The notes under the pieces were generated by a model, which worked only from the letters and a program-made list of their open reading frames with translations, made no database searches and was not told the origin of the DNA. The position numbers and the translations under genes are program-made. Below are positions 32,755 to 41,741 of a DNA stretch of 52,984 nucleotides, in pieces; the stretch's first letter is position 1; every line of letters starts with the position of its first letter. This stretch comes from Chloroflexota bacterium (GTDB taxonomy: Bacteria; Chloroflexota; Anaerolineae; Anaerolineales; Anaerolineaceae): contig JAMCRR010000002.1 in NCBI GenBank assembly GCA_023381565.1, positions 1 through 52,984 of the forward strand, given 5' to 3'.

Positions 32755-35457
32755 ATGGAAAACCCAGAACTACCTAAGGCTTATGATTTCAAATCTACCG
32801 AGCAAAGGCTGTATGCATGGTGGGAAGCGCAAGGCTATTTCAAACCGGTCAATGATCCCAGGGATCCTGGGTTCGACCCCTCGCGCAAACCTTTTGTCAT
32901 CTCCATCCCGCCGGCGAATGTCACCGGGGAGCTGCACCAGGGGCATGCCATGTTTGTGGCGATGGAGGATTTGATGATCCGCTATCACCGCATGAAGGGA
33001 ATTCCGACCTTGTGGGTGCCAGGGACAGATCACGCTGGGATAGCCACCCAATTGCAGGTAGAAAAAAGACTGGCTCAAGAAGGGTTGAAGCGCGAAGACA
33101 TCGGCCGCGAGGAATTCCTGCGCCGTACGTGGGCCTGGAAGGAAAAATATGGCGGTATCATCACTCGCCAGATCCGCCGGTTGGGAGCTTCCTGCGATTG
33201 GAGCCGCGAACGGTTCACCCTGGATGATGGCTTATCGCGCGCCGTGCGAGAAGCTTTCGTACGCCTTTACGAAAAGGGTTTGATCTACCGCGGGCCACGC
33301 ATCATCAACTGGTCGCCAGGGTTGAAGACGGCCGTCTCAGACCTGGAAGTGGAATATTCGGAGGAACCGGGTACGCTCTATTATTTCAAGTACCGGCTGG
33401 CCGATGACCCGGACGAATTTATCCCTGTGGCAACAACGCGCCCGGAGACGATCCTGGGAGATACGGCTGTGGCGGTCCATCCGGGCGACCCGCGCTATAA
33501 GAAATTTGTGGGGCGCAAGGCGCTGGTGCCAATCCTGAACCGAGCCATTCCAGTGATCGAGGATGAATACGTGGACCGGGAGTTTGGCACCGGGGCGTTG
33601 AAGATTACGCCGGCGCACGACCCCAACGACTATCAGATTGGCCAGCGGCATAACCTGGAAGCGATCTCCGTTTTGGATGAAACCGCGCACGTGAACGGCA
33701 ACGGAGGCCCATATAAAGGTCTGGACCGCTTCGAAGCGCGCAAGAAGCTCTGGCAAGACATGGCGGATGCCGGGTTGAACATCAAGGAACAACCTTACCA
33801 GATGAATGTACCTCGTTCGCAGCGCGGCGGCGAGATCATCGAACCGATGATCTCCACGCAGTGGTTCGTGCGCATTAAGCCGCTGGCAGATGCCGCGCTG
33901 GAAGCTGTGCGCGATGGCCGCGTGCGCATTGTCCCGGAGCGTTTTACCAAGGTGTACTACAACTGGCTCGAAAATATTGAGGATTGGTGCATCAGCCGGC
34001 AGCTCTGGTGGGGGCATCGCATCCCGGTATGGTACTGCAAAGACTGCAATGAAACGATCGTTTCGCGCCAGGACCCGGAACGTTGTCCGAGGTGCAACGG
34101 CCAACGCCTCGAGCAAGATCCCGACGTTTTGGATACCTGGTTCTCTTCGGGTCTGTGGCCCTTCTCAACCCTGGGCTGGCCCGAAGAAACCCCCGATTAC
34201 TGCTATTTCTACCCGACTTCTGTACTGGAAACCGGCTATGATATCTTGTTCTTTTGGGTGGCGCGCATGATCATGGAGGGGCTGGAATTTACTGGCCAGG
34301 TGCCCTTCGATACGGTTTATCTGCACGGTTTGATTCGAGACGAGAACGGCCAGAAAATGAGCAAGACCAAAGGCAATGTGATCGATCCCCTGGGGGTGAT
34401 GGACGACCTGGGAACGGACGCTCTGCGCTTTACCTTATTGGTTGGCTCTACCCCCGGCAACGATATGAATTTGAGTCTCAAGAAAGTGGAGGCTAACCGC
34501 AATTTTGCAAATAAGGTCTGGAACGCCGGGCGCTTTGTGATTGGAGCGATAGGCTCGGCGCCAGAGAAGCCACAGTCAGCGCCTGATTGGACCCTTGCAG
34601 ACCGCTGGATCGCGGCCCGGCTGGAGGCATTGATCCAAGATGTGGAGCGCCTTTTCGAGGGCTACCAGTACGGAGAAGCCGGGCGGCAAATCTATGATTT
34701 CTTTTGGAGCGAGTTCGCCGACTGGTACATCGAGATTGCCAAGCTGCAGCTGGCACAGGGAGGGGACCGGGCGCACTACACCGCGCAAACCCTATCCCGC
34801 ACGCTGGATACCTGCCTGCGCCTGCTGCATCCTTTCACACCATTTATTACCGAGGCAGTTTGGGGCCACTTGAAAAGCTCATTGCTGGACCGGGCAGAAA
34901 TTTGGACGCCGGCTGGAGGTTGGGAAGAAGCCCTGATCGTGGCCCGCTGGCCTGAACCCTCACCGGAAAGGCAGGAGGATGCCGAAGCGACAGAGCATTT
35001 CAGTGAGATCATGGAGATTGTGCGAGCCATCCGCAACCTGCGTACGGAGAAGAAGGTGACCCCCGGAAAGCGCATCCCCGCAACGATCTTGGGAGGCCCC
35101 CGGACGGAAATTTTACGCCAGCAGGCGCCAACCCTGGCTGCCCTGGCTTACCTGGATCTGTCCGGATTGAAGATTATGGAAAACCTGGCTGAGAAACCCG
35201 AAGGGCAGACGCCTTTGGTTGTGGCTGGGGTGGAGATCTACCTGCCGATGGAAGGGTTGGTCGACACCCAGGCCGAGAAAAAACGTTTGGTGAAAGAGCT
35301 GGCCGATACCGAAGTGCAGATCAGCCGGCTAGAAAATTTGCTGAACGGCTCTTTCTCTCAAAGAGCGCCCGCCGAGGTGGTGGCGAAAGAACGCCAGAAA
35401 CTGGAGACTTACCAGGAGACGGCGAATAAACTCCACCAGCAGCTCGAAAGCCTCTAG
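32755..35457 (+). CDS. valS: Valyl-tRNA synthetase
   Basis: 900 residues, a normal length. It attaches valine to tRNA-Val in the cytoplasm. The class I HIGH motif appears as HQGH (61-64) after PPANVTGEL, and KMSKT is at 534-538. The editing domain lies between. A zinc knuckle (CKDCNE, then CPRCNG) is present, followed by an anticodon-binding helical domain and the C-terminal coiled coil typical of ValRS (about 835-900). ATG 32755 is preferred over GTG 32746 because GGAG lies eight bases upstream and the protein then begins MENPELPKAYDF. The T-box upstream supports regulation by uncharged tRNA-Val. The stop codon overlaps that of the convergent SDR gene (CTAG). Confidence 0.97.
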   Translation: MENPELPKAYDFKSTEQRLYAWWEAQGYFKPVNDPRDPGFDPSRKPFVISIPPANVTGELHQGHAMFVAMEDLMIRYHRMKGIPTLWVPGTDHAGIATQLQVEKRLAQEGLKREDIGREEFLRRTWAWKEKYGGIITRQIRRLGASCDWSRERFTLDDGLSRAVREAFVRLYEKGLIYRGPRIINWSPGLKTAVSDLEVEYSEEPGTLYYFKYRLADDPDEFIPVATTRPETILGDTAVAVHPGDPRYKKFVGRKALVPILNRAIPVIEDEYVDREFGTGALKITPAHDPNDYQIGQRHNLEAISVLDETAHVNGNGGPYKGLDRFEARKKLWQDMADAGLNIKEQPYQMNVPRSQRGGEIIEPMISTQWFVRIKPLADAALEAVRDGRVRIVPERFTKVYYNWLENIEDWCISRQLWWGHRIPVWYCKDCNETIVSRQDPERCPRCNGQRLEQDPDVLDTWFSSGLWPFSTLGWPEETPDYCYFYPTSVLETGYDILFFWVARMIMEGLEFTGQVPFDTVYLHGLIRDENGQKMSKTKGNVIDPLGVMDDLGTDALRFTLLVGSTPGNDMNLSLKKVEANRNFANKVWNAGRFVIGAIGSAPEKPQSAPDWTLADRWIAARLEALIQDVERLFEGYQYGEAGRQIYDFFWSEFADWYIEIAKLQLAQGGDRAHYTAQTLSRTLDTCLRLLHPFTPFITEAVWGHLKSSLLDRAEIWTPAGGWEEALIVARWPEPSPERQEDAEATEHFSEIMEIVRAIRNLRTEKKVTPGKRIPATILGGPRTEILRQQAPTLAALAYLDLSGLKIMENLAEKPEGQTPLVVAGVEIYLPMEGLVDTQAEKKRLVKELADTEVQISRLENLLNGSFSQRAPAEVVAKERQKLETYQETANKLHQQLESL

Positions 35458-36332
35458 GCGTCTACTGAAGCGCCGTCCAGGCCGGTCAATTTAGCGCTCA
35501 CTTCCCACAACCGGCGGGCGCTGTCTTTATCGTACGAGGCTTGCGAGGAGGAGATTGGCTTGCATTTGTAAAAATACTTGCCTGTAACCCCGGCGACCTC
35601 CGGTGAAGAGGCCAGGTAGACCGAGGATTGCGCCCCTTCTTCTGGTTTGACTGCGGCAAATTGCCCGAGCCGGATCGCCCAACGAATGGGGGCAGGGTTA
35701 GTTGTGCCAAAATTGGATGCAACGAACCCCGGGTGCAGGGCATTCACCGTTATGCCATCGCCGTTCAAGCGTTGAGCCAGCTCATAGGTAAAGAGTAGGT
35801 TAGCGAGCTTGGATTGCCCGTAGGCACGCGCTCCAGAGTAGCCCTTTTCTCCCTGCAAGTTGTCGAAATCGATCTGGCTGCGTAAATGAGCGGCTGACGA
35901 AACGTTGACGATGCGCGCCGGAGCGCTGGATTTCAGTTTTTCTAACAGCAGGTTGGTGAGTAAGAAATAATTCAGGTGGTTGAGGGCAAAGGTCATTTCA
36001 ATTCCGTCGGAGCTGACCTTGTGGGTTAAAAATATTGCCCCGGCATTGTTGATCAGCACATCCAGTCGGGGGTAACGCCGGTCGATCTCCGCGGCTAACT
36101 GGCGAACCTGAGCCTGGGAAGAAAGGTCAGCCTGAATGAAATCGACGTTTGCGCTCCCCGGTTGGCTGCGAACCTCTGCCGCGGCCGCCTGGCCTCGGGC
36201 TGTATCGTGACCAACTAATATTACGTTTGCACCCATGCGCGCCAGGGTACGAGCCGTAGCCAAACCAATTCCTGTAGTTCCCCCAGTAACCAGGTAAGTT
36301 TTGCGGGCCATCAGATGATTGGATGATTCCAT
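35454..36332 (-). CDS. Short-chain dehydrogenase, retinol-dehydrogenase-like
   Basis: 292 residues. The Rossmann fold shows TGGTTGIG (16-23), NNAG (95-98), Ser145 or Ser146 in VNVSSAAH and the catalytic YxxxK as Tyr171-Lys175. An NADP-dependent oxidation or reduction of a carbonyl substrate is expected, but the substrate is unknown. Relatives include bacterial retinol dehydrogenase and WW-domain oxidoreductase-like enzymes, with the motif LHPGFVASNF. It is soluble. It converges on valS with overlapping stop codons, so there is no terminator between them. Nothing upstream suggests an operon partner. Confidence 0.9.
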   Translation of the reverse strand: MESSNHLMARKTYLVTGGTTGIGLATARTLARMGANVILVGHDTARGQAAAAEVRSQPGSANVDFIQADLSSQAQVRQLAAEIDRRYPRLDVLINNAGAIFLTHKVSSDGIEMTFALNHLNYFLLTNLLLEKLKSSAPARIVNVSSAAHLRSQIDFDNLQGEKGYSGARAYGQSKLANLLFTYELAQRLNGDGITVNALHPGFVASNFGTTNPAPIRWAIRLGQFAAVKPEEGAQSSVYLASSPEVAGVTGKYFYKCKPISSSQASYDKDSARRLWEVSAKLTGLDGASVDA

Positions 36333-36459
36333 TAGAATTCGGTCATTTCCTCCTGGGTAATCATATTACATACTTATTAGATCAAGATTAGAATTTATCT
36401 TCACAATTAATCGGGGCTTGAGTCAATTATCCAGGAGTGCTAAGATAGAATAAAATCCT

Positions 36460-36498
36460 GTCCTATTTCGAAGGTGGCTGGTGTCTTTATAATAGGAC
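36460..36498 (+). promoter_or_regulatory. Inverted repeat and -10 element before the ECF sigma gene
   Basis: An 8-bp perfect inverted repeat, GTCCTATT (36460-36467) and AATAGGAC (36491-36498). A TATAAT (36488-36493) overlaps the right arm. It may be an operator or the start-site region of the sigma operon. No clear ECF -35 (AAC-type) is visible. Confidence 0.4.
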
Positions 36499-36525
36499 GC
36501 TGATTAACGAAAACATGGCTGTTGA

Positions 36526-37077
36526 ATGGTAAATGTAAAGGAACGGAGAATCCCGAAGGAAAAGGCGCTCGAAGCTAGTTTTGAAGAAATATTTCATTCT
36601 CATTGGCCTCGGGTGTACGGCGTTCTGATCCGATTGCTCGGCGATCCAGATGAAGCCGAGGATATTTCGCTGGAGGCTTTCCTTCGCCTTCACAACCATC
36701 TGGCCCAGTCAGTGCAGATGGATCACGTTGGGGGATGGCTCTACCGGGTTTCATCTAACCTGGGTTTGAACGCGCTGCGCAGCAAAAAGCGGCGCAAGTT
36801 ATACGAAGATCAGGCTGCAGCTGATCTTATGGCTCAAGAAAGCGATAGACCTGACCCGCTCGATGAGGTAGAAGCCAGTGAAACAAGGAAGCAGGTGCGG
36901 AAGATCCTTACCAGCATGAAACCCCGATCGGCGCAAATTCTGGTGTTACGCGCCTCGGGGTTCACCTACCAGGAGATTGCCGAAACACTCAGGGTTTCTC
37001 AGGCATCCATCGGCTCTCTCCTGTCACGGGCGCAGGCTGATTTTGAAAAACGCTATCGGAAAGCGGATGGAGGTTGA
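36526..37077 (+). CDS. ECF-type RNA polymerase sigma factor
   Basis: 183 residues with sigma region 2 (about 18-85: FHSHWPRVYGVLIRLLGDPD, EAEDISLEAFLRLH) and region 4 (about 125-175: TYQEIAETLRVSQASIGSLL). There is no region 3 and no extra domain. It directs transcription of a stress or envelope regulon, normally held by an anti-sigma partner. The next gene, three bases downstream, encodes exactly such a partner with a zinc-binding anti-sigma domain. The start ATG 36526 begins MVNVKERRIPKEKA; later starts are possible. The sigma targets are not identifiable here. Confidence 0.92.
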   Translation: MVNVKERRIPKEKALEASFEEIFHSHWPRVYGVLIRLLGDPDEAEDISLEAFLRLHNHLAQSVQMDHVGGWLYRVSSNLGLNALRSKKRRKLYEDQAAADLMAQESDRPDPLDEVEASETRKQVRKILTSMKPRSAQILVLRASGFTYQEIAETLRVSQASIGSLLSRAQADFEKRYRKADGG

Positions 37078-37080
37078 TCT

Positions 37081-38280
37081 ATGCATCTCAATGACGGTGA
37101 TTTAACGGCTTATTACGATGACCAGTTGGCCTCGTCAGAGAAGGAAAATGTCCGCAGGCATCTTCTGGCATGCGAGGGCTGCCAGAGGAAGGCTGAACGC
37201 ATCCAGGCCCTACGCCGTCAAGCAGACCTGCACCTGGCGATCCTGAATCCGAAAAATTCCGAACAAGCGTCATTTGAAAAAGCTCGTTTACGCCTGTCGC
37301 AGCGGTTCGATCAATTAGAAAAGGAGAATCAATCCATGTGGAATAAAATCAATTCACGTTCATTACGGCCGGTGTGGGCCGTGGCGACAACCATTCTGGT
37401 TGTCGCCCTTCTGCTGGCCTTCCCCTCTGTCCGGGCACTGGCAACGAACTTCCTAGGCCTGTTCCGCGTCCAGCAGATAACCATTGTCCCGGTCAACCTG
37501 GCGAACCTGCCTCAAAACATGAACAGCGCCTCCCCGGCGATCCAAAATATGCTCTCGCAGGATACCTCTTACCAGGTCTTGGGCAAGACTGAAACAGTGG
37601 CGAATGCCTCTCAGGCCAGCAAACTGGCCGGATTTAATGTGCGGCTTCCTTCCCAATTACAAGGATCACCCAAGCTGACCGTTCAGGCGGGAGCCGAAGG
37701 CTCTTTCACGGTCAATCTACCCCAGGTCAAGGCGATCTTGCAGGAGCTGGGACGAAGCGACATTCAGCTTCCGGATAACCTCAACAACGCCGTGATCAAG
37801 GTCAATATTCCTCAATCGGTGACGGCGACCTACGGAACCTGTGATACCGGCCAGCTCGAAAGTGGACTGCCCGCCGGACCCGATCCAGCTGCCAGCAAGC
37901 CCGATTTATCGGCGCTCGCCGCCTCAGACTGCACGGTGTTGATTCAGATGGATTCGCCTACGGTCTCCGCACCGCCCGATCTGGATATCACCCAGCTCGG
38001 CGTGGCTTTCCTGGAAGCCGCAGGCATGTCTCCGGAGCAGGCGCAGAGCTTTGCCCAGCAGATCAACTGGTCGACCACACTGGTCATCCCTGTGCCCTCG
38101 AATATCGCTTCCTATGAGGAAGTTCAAGTCGACGGCGTCACCGGGACCCTGATCCAGCAGAGCAATGAAACTGCGAATCCACGCTATTTGTTGATGTGGG
38201 TCAAAGGGAATATTGTCTACGCCTTGAGCGGCAGCGGTGATCCCAGTCAGGCAGTCTCGCTTGCAAATTCGATGAAGTAA
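37081..38280 (+). CDS. Membrane anti-sigma factor with zinc-type ASD
   Basis: 399 residues. The N-terminal anti-sigma domain (1-45) has the zinc motif HLLACEGC (His27, Cys31, Cys34). A helical linker leads to one membrane segment (VWAVATTILVVALLLAF, about 101-117). The remaining 280 residues would lie outside and have no obvious enzyme motif; they are Gln/Pro/Ala-rich with VLGKTETVANASQ-type strands, resembling the DUF4367-like part of other anti-sigma factors. The protein would bind the sigma factor until an outside signal releases it. It is translationally close to the sigma gene (three-base gap). A strong terminator follows. Confidence 0.88.
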   Translation: MHLNDGDLTAYYDDQLASSEKENVRRHLLACEGCQRKAERIQALRRQADLHLAILNPKNSEQASFEKARLRLSQRFDQLEKENQSMWNKINSRSLRPVWAVATTILVVALLLAFPSVRALATNFLGLFRVQQITIVPVNLANLPQNMNSASPAIQNMLSQDTSYQVLGKTETVANASQASKLAGFNVRLPSQLQGSPKLTVQAGAEGSFTVNLPQVKAILQELGRSDIQLPDNLNNAVIKVNIPQSVTATYGTCDTGQLESGLPAGPDPAASKPDLSALAASDCTVLIQMDSPTVSAPPDLDITQLGVAFLEAAGMSPEQAQSFAQQINWSTTLVIPVPSNIASYEEVQVDGVTGTLIQQSNETANPRYLLMWVKGNIVYALSGSGDPSQAVSLANSMK

Positions 38281-38298
38281 ACGTTAGCAGAGTATAAT

Positions 38299-38333
38299 AC
38301 AGGGCAGGTAGGTGGTTCCGCCTGCCCTGTTTT
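38299..38333 (+). terminator. Strong terminator after the sigma/anti-sigma operon
   Basis: Perfect 10-bp arms ACAGGGCAGG (38299-38308) and CCTGCCCTGT (38321-38330), a 12-base loop and a T-run. A TATAAT (38293-38298) overlaps the left flank and could be the -10 of the ABC operon, though no -35 is clear. Confidence 0.88.
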
Positions 38334-38375
38334 GTATCGATGTGGGGAATGGAGGTTTGAGAAAAAATCCCCGTG

Positions 38376-39302
38376 ATGGCCGAAAATCAATCTCCGGCAA
38401 TTGAAACGCACGGTTTGCGGAAAGTATTTGGCGATAAAGTGGCGGTAGAAGACCTCTCGCTCAAGGTTGAACGCGGTGAGGTCTTTGGGTTTATCGGTCC
38501 CAACGGAGCCGGGAAGACAACCTCAGTCAAGATGCTCCTGGGGTTAATTGCTCCGACAGCCGGGACGGGTTTTCTTTTCGGAGAGCCCCTGAGGAATTTC
38601 CACGTCCGTTCTCGGGTGGGATTTTTGCCCGAACATTTCCGTTTTCACGACTGGCTCTCAGCCGGGGAGTTCCTTTCCTTGCACGCTGACCTCTACGGAA
38701 TAGATGAAAAAACGAAGAAGCAGCGCATTCCCGAGCTGCTGGAGCTGGTCGGCCTGGCAGAATTCTCCAACCGCAAACTGCGCGAGTTTTCCAAAGGGAT
38801 GCTGCAGCGAGTGGGCCTGGCTCAGGCGCTGCTCAATCAACCTGACCTGGTCATCCTGGATGAACCCACCTCAGGCCTGGACCCGGTGGGCCGCCTGCAC
38901 GTGCGTGATATCATCCGCGGGCTGCGCGACCGAGGAGCAGCGGTGTTCCTGAACTCACACCTGTTGAGCGAAGTCGAAATCACTTGCGATCGGGTGGCAT
39001 TCGTCAAGCATGGCGTGGTGGTTCAAACCAGCCCCTTGCACACGCTGATGGAGGAGGAGATCCTCGTCGAGATCCGCCTGCGCCCGGTACTGCCCGAGGT
39101 AGTCAGCGGGCTGTCGCAGTGGAGCCAGAAAGTGGAGGCTGACGGCGAGGTGGTCTCGCTCAGCCTGACGAGCGAAGAGGATATCCCAGCCATCAACCGC
39201 TACCTGCTGGACCATGGAGTCAATGTCTACGCTCTGCAACCGAAGCGGATCTCGCTTGAGGACCAGTTCATCCGGATTATCGGGATGGATGGAGGGCTGT
39301 GA
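38376..39302 (+). CDS. ABC exporter ATPase
   Basis: 308 residues counted from ATG 38376. Walker A is GPNGAGKT (41-48). The signature is LREFSKGMLQRVG, Walker B is LVILDEPTSGLDP, and the H-loop is in LNSHLLSE. The C-terminal extension (about 215-308) is typical of ABC-2-type exporters of the CcmA/NatA class. It would power the permease encoded next, with which it overlaps (TGATG). The substrate is unknown; antibiotics, lipids and Na+ are known in this class. The GGAGG at 38351 is rather far upstream and GTG 38373 is an alternative start. Confidence 0.92.
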   Translation: MAENQSPAIETHGLRKVFGDKVAVEDLSLKVERGEVFGFIGPNGAGKTTSVKMLLGLIAPTAGTGFLFGEPLRNFHVRSRVGFLPEHFRFHDWLSAGEFLSLHADLYGIDEKTKKQRIPELLELVGLAEFSNRKLREFSKGMLQRVGLAQALLNQPDLVILDEPTSGLDPVGRLHVRDIIRGLRDRGAAVFLNSHLLSEVEITCDRVAFVKHGVVVQTSPLHTLMEEEILVEIRLRPVLPEVVSGLSQWSQKVEADGEVVSLSLTSEEDIPAINRYLLDHGVNVYALQPKRISLEDQFIRIIGMDGGL

Positions 39303-40138
39303 TGGCGCTTTTCACATTGACGAAATTAACCTTTCGCGAAGCTTCGCGGCGGAAGATCCTGCTGGCGGCGGTGCTTCTGGGGGTCGTTTTCCTGGTGGTT
39401 TTCGGGATCGGGTTTTCGGTTATTCTGAATGATTACAAAGCGCACACCTATCGCGCCTCTGCCTCTGTGCTGGAGCAAGGCGAGAACCTGATTCTGATGG
39501 CCGGCCTGTACGCGGTGAATTTCTTGACGGTGATGATGACCGTGCTGACCTCCGTAGATACCATCTCTGGGGAAATCAACACGGGGACAATCCACACCCT
39601 GGTCTCCAAACCCGTGCCTCGCTGGCAGATCATCCTGGGGAAGTGGCTGGGATTTGTGATCTTGCTGACTCTCTACCTGATCATGATGGCCGGAGGGGTA
39701 TTCTTGACGAGTTACCTGGTGTCAGGCTATATGCCCCCTAATCCGGTCGCGGGAATGGTACTGCTGTGGTTGAATGCCATCCTCTTGCTGAGCGTTTCCT
39801 TTTGGGGCGGCACGCGCTTGTCGACCCTGGCGAATGGCGTGATGGTATTTGGGTTGTTCGGGGTGGCTTTTGTAGGGGGGTGGGTCGAGCAGATTGGCGC
39901 CTTCTTTCAGAACCAGACTGCGATTAACATCGGCATTATCTCGAGCTTGATCTTGCCGACCGATGCGCTGTGGAAGCGGGCAGCATTCGAGATGCAGACG
40001 TCCATTTCCAACGCACTCGGGTTGACTCCCTTTTCCTCGAGCTCGGTTCCCAGCCCCATCATGGTCGTCTACGCCGTCCTGTACCTGGTGGTCGCCCTGG
40101 CGCTGGGAGTGCGCGCTTTCCAACGCAGAGATCTGTAG
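39302..40138 (+). CDS. ABC-2-type permease
   Basis: 278 residues with about six membrane helices. The opening FTLTKLTFREASRRKILLAA and the segment SGEINTGTIHTLVSKPVPRW are typical of the NatB/ABC-2 subunits that pair with CcmA-like ATPases. The ATG overlaps the ATPase stop. Together the two genes form an exporter of unknown substrate. The helix ending near 210-230 and the amphipathic loop between helices 2 and 3 fit the family. Confidence 0.9.
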   Translation: MALFTLTKLTFREASRRKILLAAVLLGVVFLVVFGIGFSVILNDYKAHTYRASASVLEQGENLILMAGLYAVNFLTVMMTVLTSVDTISGEINTGTIHTLVSKPVPRWQIILGKWLGFVILLTLYLIMMAGGVFLTSYLVSGYMPPNPVAGMVLLWLNAILLLSVSFWGGTRLSTLANGVMVFGLFGVAFVGGWVEQIGAFFQNQTAINIGIISSLILPTDALWKRAAFEMQTSISNALGLTPFSSSSVPSPIMVVYAVLYLVVALALGVRAFQRRDL

Positions 40139-40141
40139 AAG

Positions 40142-40170
40142 ATTACCACAGAGCTCACAGAGAACACTGA
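40142..40170 (+). repeat. Short imperfect ACAGAG-type tandem
   Basis: TACCACAGAGCTCACAGAG followed by AACACTGAG. Units of 8-10 bases with CACAGAG or a variant repeat three times, in the gap between the ABC permease and the dehydrogenase. From memory this resembles short dispersed intergenic repeats seen in many bacterial genomes. No function is evident. Confidence 0.35.
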
Positions 40171-40230
40171 GATTTTATACGACTCTGCGAACTCAATGGT
40201 GAACCATTCAACATACTGGAGGTTGAGATT

Positions 40231-41124
40231 ATGCTTCGCGTCGGCTACATTGGTCTGGGACTGATGGGCAAATCGATGGCCCACAATATCCTCAAAGCCG
40301 GGTTCCCCCTGGTGGTGCACAACCGCAGCCAGGCGGCGGTCGATGAACTGGTAGCTGAAGGAGCCACAAAGGCTGGTTCTGCCGCAGATGTGGCTGCTCA
40401 GGTGGACGTCGTTTTCACCAACCTGCCCGATTCACCCGACGTAGAGAAGGTGGTTTTGGGCCCACACGGGATCATCGAAGGGGCGCACTCCGGGTTGATC
40501 TTCGTGGATAATTCCACCATCAAGCCGGCGACTTCTCGCCTGATTGCCGAGAAATTGGGCCCGGCAGGCGTGGCCTCCCTGGATGCGCCGGTGAGCGGGG
40601 GAGATATCGGTGCGCGCCAAGGCACGCTGACTATTATGGTGGGAGGACCTGCCGAGGCGCTTGAGAAAGTGCTGCCTATTTTGCAGGCGATGGGGAAGAC
40701 GATCACCCACATCGGCGAGGCCGGCACCGGGCAGATCGCCAAAGCCGCCAACCAGATCATGGTGGCTGCCCAGATGGTAGCGCTGGGCGAGCTGCTGGTT
40801 TTTGCCCAGAAAGCCGGCGCCGACCCGCAGAAGGTGGTGCAGGCAATCAAAGGTGGTGCGGCGCAGTGCTGGACGCTGGACGTCAAGCCGCTGCGCATCT
40901 TCGCCGGAAACCGCAACCCGGGCTTCAAGGCTTACATGCAGGCTAAAGACCTGAATATCGTGATCGAGACGGCGCGGCAGTATGGGGTGACCGTACCCGC
41001 CACGGCAGTCAATGCGCAGCTGTTCAATGCCATGCTGCAGATGGGGATCGGCGAGCTGGACAATTCAGCCGTGCTGGGGGTGATCGAGGCGCTTTCCGGG
41101 ACGGTGATCAAAGGGGAAGGGTGA
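40231..41124 (+). CDS. 3-hydroxyisobutyrate dehydrogenase-family oxidoreductase
   Basis: 297 residues of the beta-hydroxyacid dehydrogenase family. The N-terminal NAD(P) domain has GYIGLGLMG (5-13), and the substrate motif VSGGDIGARQGTLTIMVGG and the catalytic Lys in IAKAANQI are present. Members reduce tartronate or succinate semialdehyde or oxidise 3-hydroxyisobutyrate; residues seen here do not decide. The ATG at 40231 follows GGAGG by eight bases. It stands alone between the ABC genes and the hydrogenase operon, which it faces tail to tail. Confidence 0.9.
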   Translation: MLRVGYIGLGLMGKSMAHNILKAGFPLVVHNRSQAAVDELVAEGATKAGSAADVAAQVDVVFTNLPDSPDVEKVVLGPHGIIEGAHSGLIFVDNSTIKPATSRLIAEKLGPAGVASLDAPVSGGDIGARQGTLTIMVGGPAEALEKVLPILQAMGKTITHIGEAGTGQIAKAANQIMVAAQMVALGELLVFAQKAGADPQKVVQAIKGGAAQCWTLDVKPLRIFAGNRNPGFKAYMQAKDLNIVIETARQYGVTVPATAVNAQLFNAMLQMGIGELDNSAVLGVIEALSGTVIKGEG

Positions 41125-41133
41125 AAATATGTA

Positions 41134-41166
41134 GGACGCGGCTGAACGCGGAGGGACGCGGAGGAG
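41134..41166 (+). repeat. Short GACGCGGAG-type tandem
   Basis: Three imperfect ten-base units of the form G-A/G-ACGCGG (GACGCGGCT, GAACGCGGAG, GGACGCGGAG). They fill the gap after the dehydrogenase. They resemble dispersed ACGCGG-type repeats of other genomes, which is a memory-based comparison. No coding role. Confidence 0.35.
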
Positions 41167-41201
41167 AGTTGAGGGGTCTACGGAGATAATTCTATTTGTG
41201 T

Positions 41202-41741
41202 TTACTGATTGCTTGAAGGATCGGCAATTTTCATAATTTCTGCAGCGATCTTTTCCACGGCGCGCTGCACCGACCTGGATAGTGAACTGCCAACCCCCAT
41301 CGCTTCAGGTTGGATGCAGAGCAAAGCCACCTGGCAGGAAAGCTCGGAAGCGAAATACCCACCATATAGATACGGTGGAAGGGTGTGAGTGGAAAAGCTG
41401 ACCCCCTGCGTCTCTGCCAATTCCAGCCAGCGGATTGAGCCGGACGGGAGGCCCATTTCTCCCACATCCACGATCAGGATGACGGTCGGCTGAAGGCGCC
41501 GCAGGACGCCAGTGAAATTCTCGGGAGCCGGACCGGCGAGAATTACCTGCAATCTTTCTGAAGTGGTGAGGCGCTCCTGGAGTAGGCGAACGACTTCGAC
41601 TCCGGCTGCATCGTCACCGCGAAGCTCCTGCCCCACCCCCAATATCGCCAACCGTCCCGCTGGCTCAGTCTTCTGAAGGCGTTTCCAGGTTGCGGCGAGC
41701 CGCTTTTGCCAGAAGGAACTCGATATCTTCGTCTCGACCAT
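41202..41741 (-). CDS. [NiFe]-hydrogenase maturation endopeptidase (HycI/HyaD type)
   Basis: 179 residues. It should cut the C-terminal tail of the hydrogenase large subunit after nickel insertion. The nickel-site elements are GVGQELRGDDAAG (35-47), VDVGEMG and SFSTHTLPPY. The start ATG 41741 lies inside the ferredoxin-subunit gene (overlap of 77 bases), without a clear ribosome site. As the last gene of the operon it matches the large subunit encoded upstream. In that subunit (43007-44191) only 31 residues follow the last nickel-binding Cys, to the end EYYR. Whether a tail is still removed is uncertain, because the usual cleavage motif (DPCxxCxxH/R) ends with Arg there. Confidence 0.88.
   Translation of the reverse strand: MVETKISSSFWQKRLAATWKRLQKTEPAGRLAILGVGQELRGDDAAGVEVVRLLQERLTTSERLQVILAGPAPENFTGVLRRLQPTVILIVDVGEMGLPSGSIRWLELAETQGVSFSTHTLPPYLYGGYFASELSCQVALLCIQPEAMGVGSSLSRSVQRAVEKIAAEIMKIADPSSNQ

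Noticed and set aside
41134-41166. CRISPR-like array
   Set aside because: Units are about ten bases without unique spacers and no cas gene is present.
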